From: Thermoproteota archaeon
GTDB taxonomy: Archaea; Thermoproteota; EX4484-205; JAAOZP01
Assembly (NCBI GenBank): GCA_026414125.1
Contig: JAOAJQ010000046.1
Location: forward strand, 1 to 8,502
Reading direction: 5' to 3'
DNA length: 8,502 bases
Positions 1 through 6,043 of this stretch are shown here, piece by piece (position 1 is the stretch's first letter; every line of letters begins with the position of its first letter). The notes beneath the pieces are model-generated. The model was not told where the DNA came from. It saw only the letters and a list, made by a program, of their open reading frames with translations, and searched no databases. The translations under genes were made by a program, and so were the position numbers.

Positions 1-188
1 ATGGTTCCCTCTTCATCCGAGAAACGGTACCTAGCGGATCTAACGTTGTTCAATAGGATTGCTACGCTCTCATACCCGGATTCCTGAGCGTAAGATGCTA
101 TTGGCTGGTTTCGGATCAGCGACAGCATTATCATAAGGACTAGACAGAATGCAACTTGTTTCTGCTTATCTAAATCACTTAATTTCAT
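1..188 (-). CDS. Partial secreted or membrane-anchored protein of unknown function (N-terminal 62 residues)
   Basis: An open frame starts at ATG 188 and runs without a stop to the left edge, so the 3' end lies outside the window. The 62 visible residues begin with a short charged stretch (MKLSDLDKQK), then a hydrophobic core at about residues 11-25 (QVAFCLVLMIMLSLI), then a polar stretch containing ASYA followed by QES. This is the layout of a Sec signal peptide, with possible cleavage after Ala34; an uncleaved N-terminal membrane anchor is the alternative. The exported part starts with a helix-like segment (SVAILLNNVRSARYRF) that I do not recognise. A strong TATA-like palindrome centred 26-27 nt upstream supports this start and suggests a leaderless mRNA. 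It lies about 100 bp downstream of the HhH-GPD gene on the same strand but has its own promoter. The reading frame, signal peptide and promoter agree; the function is unknown. Confidence 0.68.
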   Translation of the reverse strand, partial: MKLSDLDKQKQVAFCLVLMIMLSLIRNQPIASYAQESGYESVAILLNNVRSARYRFSDEEGT

Positions 189-208
189 TTGGAATTAATC
201 CCTCTTCG

Positions 209-220
209 TCTTTATAAAGA
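209..220 (-). promoter_or_regulatory. TATA-like box for the secreted-protein gene
   Basis: TCTTTATAAAGA is a perfect 12-bp palindrome holding the archaeal TATA core TTTATAAA (211-218). Its centre at 214.5 is 26-27 nt before ATG 188 on the minus strand. That is about the usual distance from TATA box to transcription start, so the mRNA probably starts at or next to the ATG. Being symmetric, the box does not itself give a direction; I assign minus from the gene beside it. No convincing gene starts on the plus side. Confidence 0.5.
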
Positions 221-291
221 TTATCCTGATTTGACCCATTTTTATAGTTCTCCCTGAACCGTGCGTAAATGCTTTAAACACTCGAAAGGCA

Positions 292-951
292 TTACCAAGA
301 GTGTTTCTTCAAACATGTTTTGCTAACTGGGCAAGCATCGCACGCTTTTCTCCTACAATATTCCAAGTTCAGCCTGACAAGCTGAGACTCTACTTCTTTA
401 ATCCTCTTCACCCTAAGCCTGCGGGCGGTTTCTACAGCCAGTTTAGAAGGCTCAGGATCTGCCTTACTCCAAATGCCTCTCAACTCCCTCAGAAAAATAT
501 TGACTCCCACCGGGCCGATGCCCTGAAACCCTTTGAGCAATTCTTCCAGATGGTTGGGAGACTTGGCTTCCTCATGAATCCTATCTAAACTTCCAAACTT
601 ATCCAGGAGAGTTTTTGAAACGCAAATCAGGTTTGTGGCGGTTGAAAAATCATACCTCACGTATCCTCCGGAGTCGAGAACCCTGACCAGCCTATCCCAT
701 CCTGCTTCAAGTATTGCCTCCGGAGTTACAAGGCCCTCTTCCTGAAACCTTTTGAAAGTCTTCTTAGCAACCTGTGATGATATTCTTTTGGCGAAAAGCA
801 TTGAAGCGAGAAACCATTTAAACCGGTCCTTGGGCTTATTCAAATCCAAGCCCAGTTCCTCAGAGTAAGTCTTAATCTTGCTCAGCCTTCTAATCGTAGC
901 ATTCACGTAAAAATAACGAATAGGAGAGTTTAAAGGTTTACTGCTACTCAA
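292..951 (-). CDS. HhH-GPD superfamily DNA glycosylase-like protein with C-terminal Fe-S cysteines
   Basis: This 219-residue protein resembles the endonuclease III / MutY superfamily of base-excision repair glycosylases, which flip out damaged bases. The helix-hairpin-helix is at residues 141-150 (GFQGIGPVGV), followed by Asp165 near where the family's catalytic Asp is expected. The C-terminus carries C199-X4-C204-X2-C207-X5-C213, like the [4Fe-4S] loop of endonuclease III but two residues shorter in the first gap than the usual C-X6-C. The Lys that follows the hairpin in bifunctional endonuclease III is Val148 here, so a monofunctional glycosylase, or a diverged DNA-binding relative, is more likely than a lyase. 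The substrate cannot be read from sequence. The start is TTG 951; a TATA-like box centred 28-29 nt upstream supports it. GTG at residue 16 is an alternative. It lies 38 bp downstream of the isomerase-like gene on the same strand but seems to have its own promoter. Confidence 0.8.
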   Translation of the reverse strand: MSSSKPLNSPIRYFYVNATIRRLSKIKTYSEELGLDLNKPKDRFKWFLASMLFAKRISSQVAKKTFKRFQEEGLVTPEAILEAGWDRLVRVLDSGGYVRYDFSTATNLICVSKTLLDKFGSLDRIHEEAKSPNHLEELLKGFQGIGPVGVNIFLRELRGIWSKADPEPSKLAVETARRLRVKRIKEVESQLVRLNLEYCRRKACDACPVSKTCLKKHSW

Positions 952-974
952 ACACTTGGCCTACTGGAAACAGG

Positions 975-984
975 TTTTTAAAAT
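975..984 (-). promoter_or_regulatory. TATA-like box for the HhH-GPD gene
   Basis: On the minus strand the sequence reads ATTTTAAAAA, centred about 28-29 nt before TTG 951. This spacing predicts a leaderless transcript starting at the TTG, and there is no Shine-Dalgarno sequence ahead of that codon. The box sits just past the stop codon of the isomerase-like gene, so some read-through from that operon is also possible. A/T-rich stretches of this kind occur by chance, hence the moderate confidence. Confidence 0.42.
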
Positions 985-989
985 CTTTT

Positions 990-1793
990 CTAGAGCGAGC
1001 TTAAGATGCTTTTCAAGTATTGAACATCCTTCCGGGTTTGCGTCACAATCTCTCCCAGCGGCAAATCGTATTCGCTGTGTATAGATATTGGGCCATTGAA
1101 ACCTGTTACCTTAAGTATTTCGAAAACCGTTTTCCATTTAACCAGTCCTTCTCCCAGTGGAACTGTTTTCGCGTGCCATGCTCCTCCTTCTTTAAACCAG
1201 CCGTAATCCTTCACTGAAACCATCCTTATCCTTCTGCTCAGAATATCCATTCCCATGAGCCATCCTGCTAAGCCTCCTTCAACAGCCATGTGGCCAGGAT
1301 CAACGTAGGCACCTACAAGATCAGGGTCAAACCCTTTAAGAATAAGCCATACGACAGCCGGTTCCGCAGACATAAACATGCCTGAATGAATATGTATTGT
1401 TGAAGTCACACGGTATCTCCTGCTTAACTCCTGAATCTTTCTAAGCTCTTTACGTATTTCCACCACTTGCTTCCGCAGGAAGCCGAAGCCCCTGTAATGC
1501 CAGTAGCCCAGCTTCAAGTATTTCACCCCGTTTTCAAAAGCAGCCCTGAAAACCTCTTCAGCATAAGGCTGGTTAACACTAGTTATTTCAGTCGTTATCA
1601 TCGGCACTTTTAAACCCTTAGACTCGAATGTTTCAACAACCTCTGGAAGTTTTTCCGCAGCTTCCTCAGGCTTAATGTAGCCGTTTGACCTAACCGTCAG
1701 GTCGACGCCTTCTAAGCCAGTTTCCACCACCAATTCTGCAAGCTCTGTTAAAGAGAGAGGCTGAAACATTTTCGAGAACAAGATTAGCTGCAT
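990..1793 (-). CDS. Xylose-isomerase-like TIM-barrel protein (sugar phosphate isomerase/epimerase family)
   Basis: This protein of about 267 residues belongs to the AP-endonuclease-2 / xylose-isomerase-like barrel family, which includes sugar epimerases, isomerases and inosose or 3-dehydroshikimate dehydratases. The N-terminus MQLILFSKMFQPLSL is typical. Family signatures are DPGH (D165-H168), VKD (195-196), PLGEG (about 212-216) and SIHSEY with E241 near the end. In many relatives the first metal ligand is a Glu in an EN(H/N)-type motif; here that strand reads TIHIHSG (H134, H136), so metal binding may differ. I chose ATG 1793 because GGGTGA lies 4 nt before it and homologous proteins start here; ATG 1805 would add MGES and has no well-spaced ribosome site. 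It follows the enolase-superfamily gene by 24 nt, so it is the third gene of a minus-strand operon and probably acts on the same compound. The exact reaction is unknown. Confidence 0.8.
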   Translation of the reverse strand: MQLILFSKMFQPLSLTELAELVVETGLEGVDLTVRSNGYIKPEEAAEKLPEVVETFESKGLKVPMITTEITSVNQPYAEEVFRAAFENGVKYLKLGYWHYRGFGFLRKQVVEIRKELRKIQELSRRYRVTSTIHIHSGMFMSAEPAVVWLILKGFDPDLVGAYVDPGHMAVEGGLAGWLMGMDILSRRIRMVSVKDYGWFKEGGAWHAKTVPLGEGLVKWKTVFEILKVTGFNGPISIHSEYDLPLGEIVTQTRKDVQYLKSILSSL

Positions 1794-1797
1794 GCTT

Positions 1798-1803
1798 TCA
1801 CCC
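1798..1803 (-). promoter_or_regulatory. Shine-Dalgarno site deciding the start of the isomerase-like gene
   Basis: GGGTGA on the minus strand matches the GGUGA part of the sequence complementary to the 16S rRNA 3' end. It ends 4 nt before ATG 1793. The upstream in-frame ATG at 1805 overlaps this site, so ribosomes binding here would favour 1793. It is the clearest such site in the window, and it precedes an internal operon gene, where leaderless initiation is not available. Confidence 0.5.
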
Positions 1804-1817
1804 ATCCTTCTTCCACG

Positions 1818-3176
1818 TTAAAACCCTAGGCCCATCATCCGATTTAGACATCCTGTTCTTATCCTCCCCTCCTTAACGTTGAATATTTCAGGGTATTTTT
1901 CCTGAACCTCTTTAAAAGCCTGAGGCAAGTATTGTCTCGCATTATACTCGACCCCCATTATCGGGTTTGTTCTGGCAGCAAACCCTGCTGAGTGCACGAA
2001 AGCCAGACCTGGGCAGGTCAAATCCTGTATGCTGTAGGGCACTCCAAGTTCTTCTGCTTTAGCCACGAGAAGAAGTATGGAACTTTGACACTTGCATGTT
2101 TTCAAAGCTACTCCCGACCACCCTAGCCTCATCGACAAGTCGAAGCTTTTCAAGTCAGTAATGCCCTCGTCCGCTAAAACAGGTTTAACTTGCGCTATCA
2201 TCCTCATGTTAAACATGTATCTTTCTATATCTCGGCTAACCGGCTGCTCCACGTAAAGGATTCTTTCAAAGGCTTCAGGAGCCTCCTTTCTAACTCTCCT
2301 CAAGTATTCTAAAACGGCTTCTGGGGACGGATGCATTTCATTAGAGTCCACAGACAGGTAGAAATCCTTCTTACCCTGCTTCCTCAATGTTTCCGATACG
2401 ATTTCAGCCACCTCTTTTGTTCTTTTCACATCCCATTCTAGATTGTTGCCGCTGAGCTTAATCTTGAAACAGAATACTCCATCTTTCTCAATCCATTCCT
2501 CAAGACTCTCCGGTAAGCCCTCAGCAGACTCGAAACCCGTCTCACCTTTTCTCAACTTGTCCAGACCGCCCACAAGATGGAAAATCGGGATTTCAGAAGA
2601 GTATTCAGGTTTAATGTAGTCAGTTATGTACTTATCTCTGAATTTTTCCCCAAGGTAAAAGCCTAAGTCATGGTTGACATACTTAGGACCGTAACCGTCG
2701 TAACTGCATATTCCGTTAACCTTTCCGAAACCGTCGTGAAAGGAGGCATCTATTGGGGAAACCGCCACTAAAGATGCAAGAATGGGAAGCTCTTCTTTAA
2801 GCCCCAGTTCTAAGGAAGCTCTTCTCGAAATACTGGCTATTTTCTCCTCGTATCTCACAAACCAGTCTATGGGATGCATGAACCGGCTTTCAGACTCTTT
2901 AACCAGCAACTCTCCGTAGCGTTCGGCGACAAGCTTCATGGCTTCAAGCTTTTTCTCATGAGTTTCCCCAGCGCTTGGAAAAGCCCATTCACATGCCAGC
3001 GGCATGGATCCCAATCCTAGAGACTCCCTACCCGCCCTGTTTTTAACCACACTGGTCACTATGAGGGAAGTGGACTCTTCTACTACAACGCTACCGAATT
3101 TCAGAGGAGTCCTAAGCCTCTGGCTGCTGTATTCAAAACTTATTTCAACCGGCCTAATGTCAGAATCCTTACTCAT
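1818..3176 (-). CDS. Enolase-superfamily enzyme (mandelate racemase / muconate lactonizing type, specificity unknown)
   Basis: This 452-residue protein has an N-terminal capping domain (starting about RTPLKFG, residues 22-28) and a C-terminal barrel. The superfamily residues are visible: KIK (K238, K240) on the second barrel strand, metal ligands D277 (LSVDSNE), E310 (YVEQP) and D336/E337 (LADEG), and Lys359 (ALKTCK) as the opposite general base. The seventh strand reads IQDLTCPG. The enzyme probably abstracts the proton next to a carboxylate and then dehydrates, epimerises or cycloisomerises the substrate. It is longer than Ala-Glu epimerases (about 350-370 residues) and lacks their DxD on strand eight (E410-Y-N412 instead), so I do not call it a dipeptide epimerase. 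From memory it resembles an uncharacterised family of about 450 residues in Planctomycetes and related bacteria, sharing phrases such as HPID, YGP, HDL, DLTCPG and ARQY. ATG 3176 lies 28 nt after the nitrilase stop, making it the middle gene of the operon. Confidence 0.87.
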   Translation of the reverse strand: MSKDSDIRPVEISFEYSSQRLRTPLKFGSVVVEESTSLIVTSVVKNRAGRESLGLGSMPLACEWAFPSAGETHEKKLEAMKLVAERYGELLVKESESRFMHPIDWFVRYEEKIASISRRASLELGLKEELPILASLVAVSPIDASFHDGFGKVNGICSYDGYGPKYVNHDLGFYLGEKFRDKYITDYIKPEYSSEIPIFHLVGGLDKLRKGETGFESAEGLPESLEEWIEKDGVFCFKIKLSGNNLEWDVKRTKEVAEIVSETLRKQGKKDFYLSVDSNEMHPSPEAVLEYLRRVRKEAPEAFERILYVEQPVSRDIERYMFNMRMIAQVKPVLADEGITDLKSFDLSMRLGWSGVALKTCKCQSSILLLVAKAEELGVPYSIQDLTCPGLAFVHSAGFAARTNPIMGVEYNARQYLPQAFKEVQEKYPEIFNVKEGRIRTGCLNRMMGLGF

Positions 3177-3204
3177 CGCGAAGGAGACACCATCCTCGCA
3201 CCCT

Positions 3205-4167
3205 TTAACCTTTTGCTGAATGTGAACATTGTTTTTTCAAGGCTGCGTCTCTCGCGTCAGAAGCCCGCTTAAAATATTCTTCCCTGGTTTCCAGGTTGAA
3301 CTCTTTAATAATGTTTTCCACGACGGTCTCCTCAGCTTCACAAGACATGAGGAACACTGCTTCCGGCCGGGATACTTCAAAACTTATCTTCGGACCATAC
3401 TTCTCTTTTACCTGATTCATTTTTTCCCAGTTGTAGTCCAGATGAAGAACCTCGTAATCCAAGTTTATGTCGCAACATATAACAGGCTGGTAACTGCTGG
3501 AAACAGCTAGAACCCTGCCAAGAGGGTTTATAATCATACTTCCCCTATCGTCCGCTACAGAGGAAGCTACGTAGACACCATGGTTGAAAGCCCAAAACTT
3601 CAACTGTAGTCCACCCGGATACATGGATGGAAAGAACACGATCTTAACCCGGTTCCCAGCCAAACTCTTAATAACATCTTCAAAATTCAAGTCGAAACAT
3701 ATTGCCACACCAATTTTCCCAAACTCCAGTTTGAACGTCCTAGCCTCAACCCCCGGCGTAACACCTGCCTCAATTTCCCATATCGTAGGGTGAACCTTAT
3801 CATAGCTTCCAACGTACTCCCCGTCCCTACCTATTAAAACAGCCGAGTTGTAAACTTTACTGTCCTCCCTCCGCATCATTGGGAAGATTACGTAAACCCT
3901 GTTTTGCCTAGCGAAAGACGATACTCGGGTGAAGAGGGCTTCTGGGATTTCCTCAGCATTCTTCACCATCTCCTCCATGCTTAACCCTAGAAAGGGCGAG
4001 CATTCAGGAAGGCAAATTAAATCCGGCTTATCGAAAATAGCTATATTTAAGAGTCGCAGTATTTCCCTAATATTGTTCTCTATTGTTTCGTTGACTGTTT
4101 CCCCCTTGATTCCTCTAAAAGTCACAGTGGTTATGCGAATATGCTTCGCCAACTTAGTACTCAACAC
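3205..4167 (-). CDS. Nitrilase-superfamily carbon-nitrogen hydrolase
   Basis: The protein (320 residues from GTG 4167) has the Glu-Lys-Cys triad of the nitrilase superfamily: E55 in CLPECSPF, K124 in YDKVHPT and C157 in GVAICFDLNFED. These enzymes hydrolyse amides, carbamoyl groups or nitriles through a cysteine thioester. Amidase or N-carbamoyl amidase activity is commoner than true nitrilase, but the substrate cannot be read here. A C-terminal extension of about 60 residues, charged and helical in look, follows the core. It is the first gene of the operon with the enolase-superfamily and isomerase-like genes, so it may release a hydroxy acid or sugar acid from an amide. The start is uncertain: no ribosome site precedes GTG 4167, and the nearest good TATA-like box is only about 15 nt upstream. 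TTG 4152 (residue 6) lies 29-30 nt from that box and would suit a leaderless mRNA. The fold from residue 10 onward is unaffected. Confidence 0.85.
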   Translation of the reverse strand: MLSTKLAKHIRITTVTFRGIKGETVNETIENNIREILRLLNIAIFDKPDLICLPECSPFLGLSMEEMVKNAEEIPEALFTRVSSFARQNRVYVIFPMMRREDSKVYNSAVLIGRDGEYVGSYDKVHPTIWEIEAGVTPGVEARTFKLEFGKIGVAICFDLNFEDVIKSLAGNRVKIVFFPSMYPGGLQLKFWAFNHGVYVASSVADDRGSMIINPLGRVLAVSSSYQPVICCDINLDYEVLHLDYNWEKMNQVKEKYGPKISFEVSRPEAVFLMSCEAEETVVENIIKEFNLETREEYFKRASDARDAALKKQCSHSAKG

Positions 4168-4177
4168 TCATCTTACG

Positions 4178-4187
4178 ATTTAAATAT
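4178..4187. promoter_or_regulatory. Palindromic TATA-like box shared by the divergent operons
   Basis: ATTTAAATAT contains the perfect palindrome ATTTAAAT (4178-4185). Its centre is 30-31 nt before ATG 4212 on the plus strand and 29-30 nt before TTG 4152 on the minus strand, so one box could drive leaderless transcripts both ways. The whole space between the annotated starts is 44 bp, leaving little room for separate promoters. A weaker minus-strand candidate (CTAAAAAC, about 4196-4203) would instead suit GTG 4167. Confidence 0.48.
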
Positions 4188-4211
4188 TGCGTATGTTTTT
4201 AGAAGCAGGCC

Positions 4212-5234
4212 ATGAGCAGAAAGGGTGAGAAAATCAGGGTTCTAGTAACAATACCAAGAAGCCTATACAAGAAGGTTTCAAGAGTTGAAGATGAAGAGAT
4301 GCTTAAGTCCTTTGCAGAATGCGTTTTCAACCAGTTGGATAGGAATCTTAACGAGGAGGAGCTCTCAGAGCTTATAGTCGACATAGACGGATGTATTACA
4401 AGCTGGGGTTCTCCAAGGTTCACTGAAACCGTGTTGAATAATGCGAACAGACTTAAAATTATAGGCCACGCTGCTGGAAGCGTTAAACCCTACGTGACAG
4501 ACGCGGTCTTTAAGAAAGGAATAGTCGTTGTTAACGCTGCTTCAACAATAGCTAAGCCAGTGGCGGAGTTTACCCTTGCGATGATTCTGAACTGCTTAAG
4601 AGGAATACCGAAGTATGTTGAAGCAATGAGAAGGAGGAGCTGGAATTATAAGGATCAAAAGAGTTTTTCTACTTACGATTTGAGAGGGAAGACGATAGGA
4701 ATAATAGGGTTTGGTGCTGTTGCCAGAGAATTAGTGAAACTGCTTAAACCGTTCGAAACCAGCCTGATCATATACGATCCATATTTAGAGCCAAGCCAAG
4801 CTGCTGCATGGGGAGCCAAGAAAGTTGATTTAACCGAGCTGCTTGCATGTTCAGACGTTGTGACTCTGCATGCTGCTTCGACCACTGAAACCTACCACAT
4901 GCTCGGCGAGAAAGAGTTTAGACTCATGAAGCCTACATCCTACTTGATAAACACTTCCAGAGGCGCCCTCATAGATGAAAACGCCTTGATTAAAGCTTTA
5001 AAAGAGAAACGGATAGCTGGGGCTGCACTGGATGTTTTTGAGCAAGAGCCCTTAGAGTACAGTAGTCCACTGTATGACTTAGAAAACGTGTTTCTAACAC
5101 CCCATGTAGCAGGGGGGTCGGATGAGAGCATGAAACGGTTATTCGGCACAGTCGTCGAGGATTTTAAAAGATTCTTTTCAGGAGAGAAGCTTGTTAACAC
5201 AGTGCCATACGAGAAGCTTAAAATTCTTGCTTAA
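4212..5234 (+). CDS. D-isomer-specific 2-hydroxyacid dehydrogenase, NAD-dependent
   Basis: This 340-residue protein has the two-part fold of the D-2-hydroxyacid dehydrogenase family, which interconverts a 2-keto acid and a D-2-hydroxy acid. The nucleotide-binding loop is GFGAVA (166-171), with Ala in place of the usual third Gly. D189 at the end of the next strand (IIYDPY) suggests NAD rather than NADP. The catalytic residues are R250 (NTSRGA), E279 (FEQEP) and H298 (TPHVAGG). The N-terminal domain has IGHAAGSVKPYV (84-95), a phrase I associate with an uncharacterised subgroup rather than with phosphoglycerate, glyoxylate or formate dehydrogenases. There is no C-terminal ACT domain, so it is not a long-form SerA. 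ATG 4212 is the only sensible start and sits 30-31 nt after the TATA-like box. It diverges from the nitrilase / enolase-superfamily / isomerase-like operon and is probably co-regulated with it, perhaps oxidising or reducing the acid made there. Confidence 0.9.
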   Translation: MSRKGEKIRVLVTIPRSLYKKVSRVEDEEMLKSFAECVFNQLDRNLNEEELSELIVDIDGCITSWGSPRFTETVLNNANRLKIIGHAAGSVKPYVTDAVFKKGIVVVNAASTIAKPVAEFTLAMILNCLRGIPKYVEAMRRRSWNYKDQKSFSTYDLRGKTIGIIGFGAVARELVKLLKPFETSLIIYDPYLEPSQAAAWGAKKVDLTELLACSDVVTLHAASTTETYHMLGEKEFRLMKPTSYLINTSRGALIDENALIKALKEKRIAGAALDVFEQEPLEYSSPLYDLENVFLTPHVAGGSDESMKRLFGTVVEDFKRFFSGEKLVNTVPYEKLKILA

Positions 5235-5309
5235 AGTTGTTGAAAAGATAAAACATTCCAGCCGTATCGATTTTCCACAAGTACATCATTCCTCTTTGGA
5301 AGATAAACA

Positions 5310-5317
5310 CTTAAATA
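5310..5317 (+). promoter_or_regulatory. TATA-like box for the nuclease gene
   Basis: CTTAAATA, preceded by an A-rich stretch that could serve as the TFB-recognition element, lies about 37 nt before ATG 5351. Transcription would start near 5340, giving a leader of about 10 nt. That leader would contain the perfect 8-bp palindrome AACCGGTT (5342-5349) and no Shine-Dalgarno sequence. The 116-bp gap between genes holds nothing else I recognise. Confidence 0.42.
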
Positions 5318-5350
5318 AGAAAACAAGATAAACTCACCGTAAACCGGTTA

Positions 5351-6040
5351 ATGAGAAAAGGGTTGGATGCAGAAGACGTTGCGGTATCCATCTTGGAGAA
5401 GCTCGGCTACACGGTTTTAGAAAAAAGGAAGCCCATAGTGGTCGGGGGAGTGAAAATTGCTGAGATAGATCTGGTTGCAAGAGACCGAGAGGGAGATGTT
5501 TTAGCGGTTGAAGTCAAGTCTGGAAAGGCATCCGTTACGGATGTTAGACAGGTATTCAGCAACTCTAGGCTTTTAAAGGTTAAACCACTCCTGGTCTGCA
5601 AGGGTTTTTCAGACGCATCAGCACTTAGTCTTGCCAGCGAGCTGGGGGTAAGATATATCCTTCTCCCAGAGTACTATCTTCTCACGTTTGAAGACTTTAA
5701 AGAGGTTTCCAAGGAAGTCATACATGATTTGTTAGCACTGTACTTCTCGACTGAGATTCGAGAAATAAGTAGCGAAGAAGAGAAAATAATTGAGGCTATT
5801 GCCTGTTCGAACAGTTTTACTGAAGCTTCCGAGAGGCTGAATGTTTCAGAGGAGGAGTTTGGCAGAATGGTTTCCAGCATGAACATCTTCAGGCTTAGTG
5901 ATAGGCAGAGCTTCAACCAACTTAGGCTTAGAGCAATACTTGTTAAAAACAGGCTTAAGGAGAAGAAGCTGATTGAAAACATCGAGCGTAAACTTGATGC
6001 CTTGGAAAAGAAAATAGACGAGTTGAAAGATAAAAAATAA
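5351..6040 (+). CDS. PD-(D/E)xK nuclease (RecB-like) with HTH-like region and C-terminal coiled coil
   Basis: This 229-residue protein begins with a restriction-endonuclease-like domain (about 1-110). Visible residues are E8 in the first helix (GLDAEDVAVSILEKLGY), E38 and D40 (AEIDLVA), the EVK motif E54-V-K56, and a following DVRQ (64-67). This order matches the catalytic site of archaeal RecB-family and Holliday-junction-resolvase-like nucleases, so metal-dependent DNA or RNA cleavage is likely. Residues about 141-180 look like a winged or simple helix-turn-helix (FTEASERLNVSEEEFGRMV). The last 35 residues are Lys/Glu-rich heptad-like (IERKLDALEKKIDEL), suggesting dimerisation. It is a single-gene unit with no modification or helicase partner beside it, which argues against a restriction system. 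Its role in repair, defence or chromosome maintenance is unknown. ATG 5351 is the start because the family core begins at once. It ends 3 bp from the convergent peroxiredoxin gene. Confidence 0.75.
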   Translation: MRKGLDAEDVAVSILEKLGYTVLEKRKPIVVGGVKIAEIDLVARDREGDVLAVEVKSGKASVTDVRQVFSNSRLLKVKPLLVCKGFSDASALSLASELGVRYILLPEYYLLTFEDFKEVSKEVIHDLLALYFSTEIREISSEEEKIIEAIACSNSFTEASERLNVSEEEFGRMVSSMNIFRLSDRQSFNQLRLRAILVKNRLKEKKLIENIERKLDALEKKIDELKDKK

Positions 6041-6043
6041 GGG

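Noticed and set aside
1818..3176. Naming the enolase-superfamily enzyme an L-Ala-D/L-Glu epimerase
   Set aside because: Strand eight lacks the DxD motif, and the protein is about 90 residues too long for that group.
4212..5234. Naming the dehydrogenase SerA (phosphoglycerate dehydrogenase)
   Set aside because: The catalytic Arg-Glu-His set is shared by the whole superfamily. There is no ACT domain, and the N-terminal HAAGSVK motif and gene context point to a different subgroup.
5342..5349. AACCGGTT palindrome just before the nuclease start as an operator
   Set aside because: Eight bases is too short to stand out from chance, and I see no second copy in the window.
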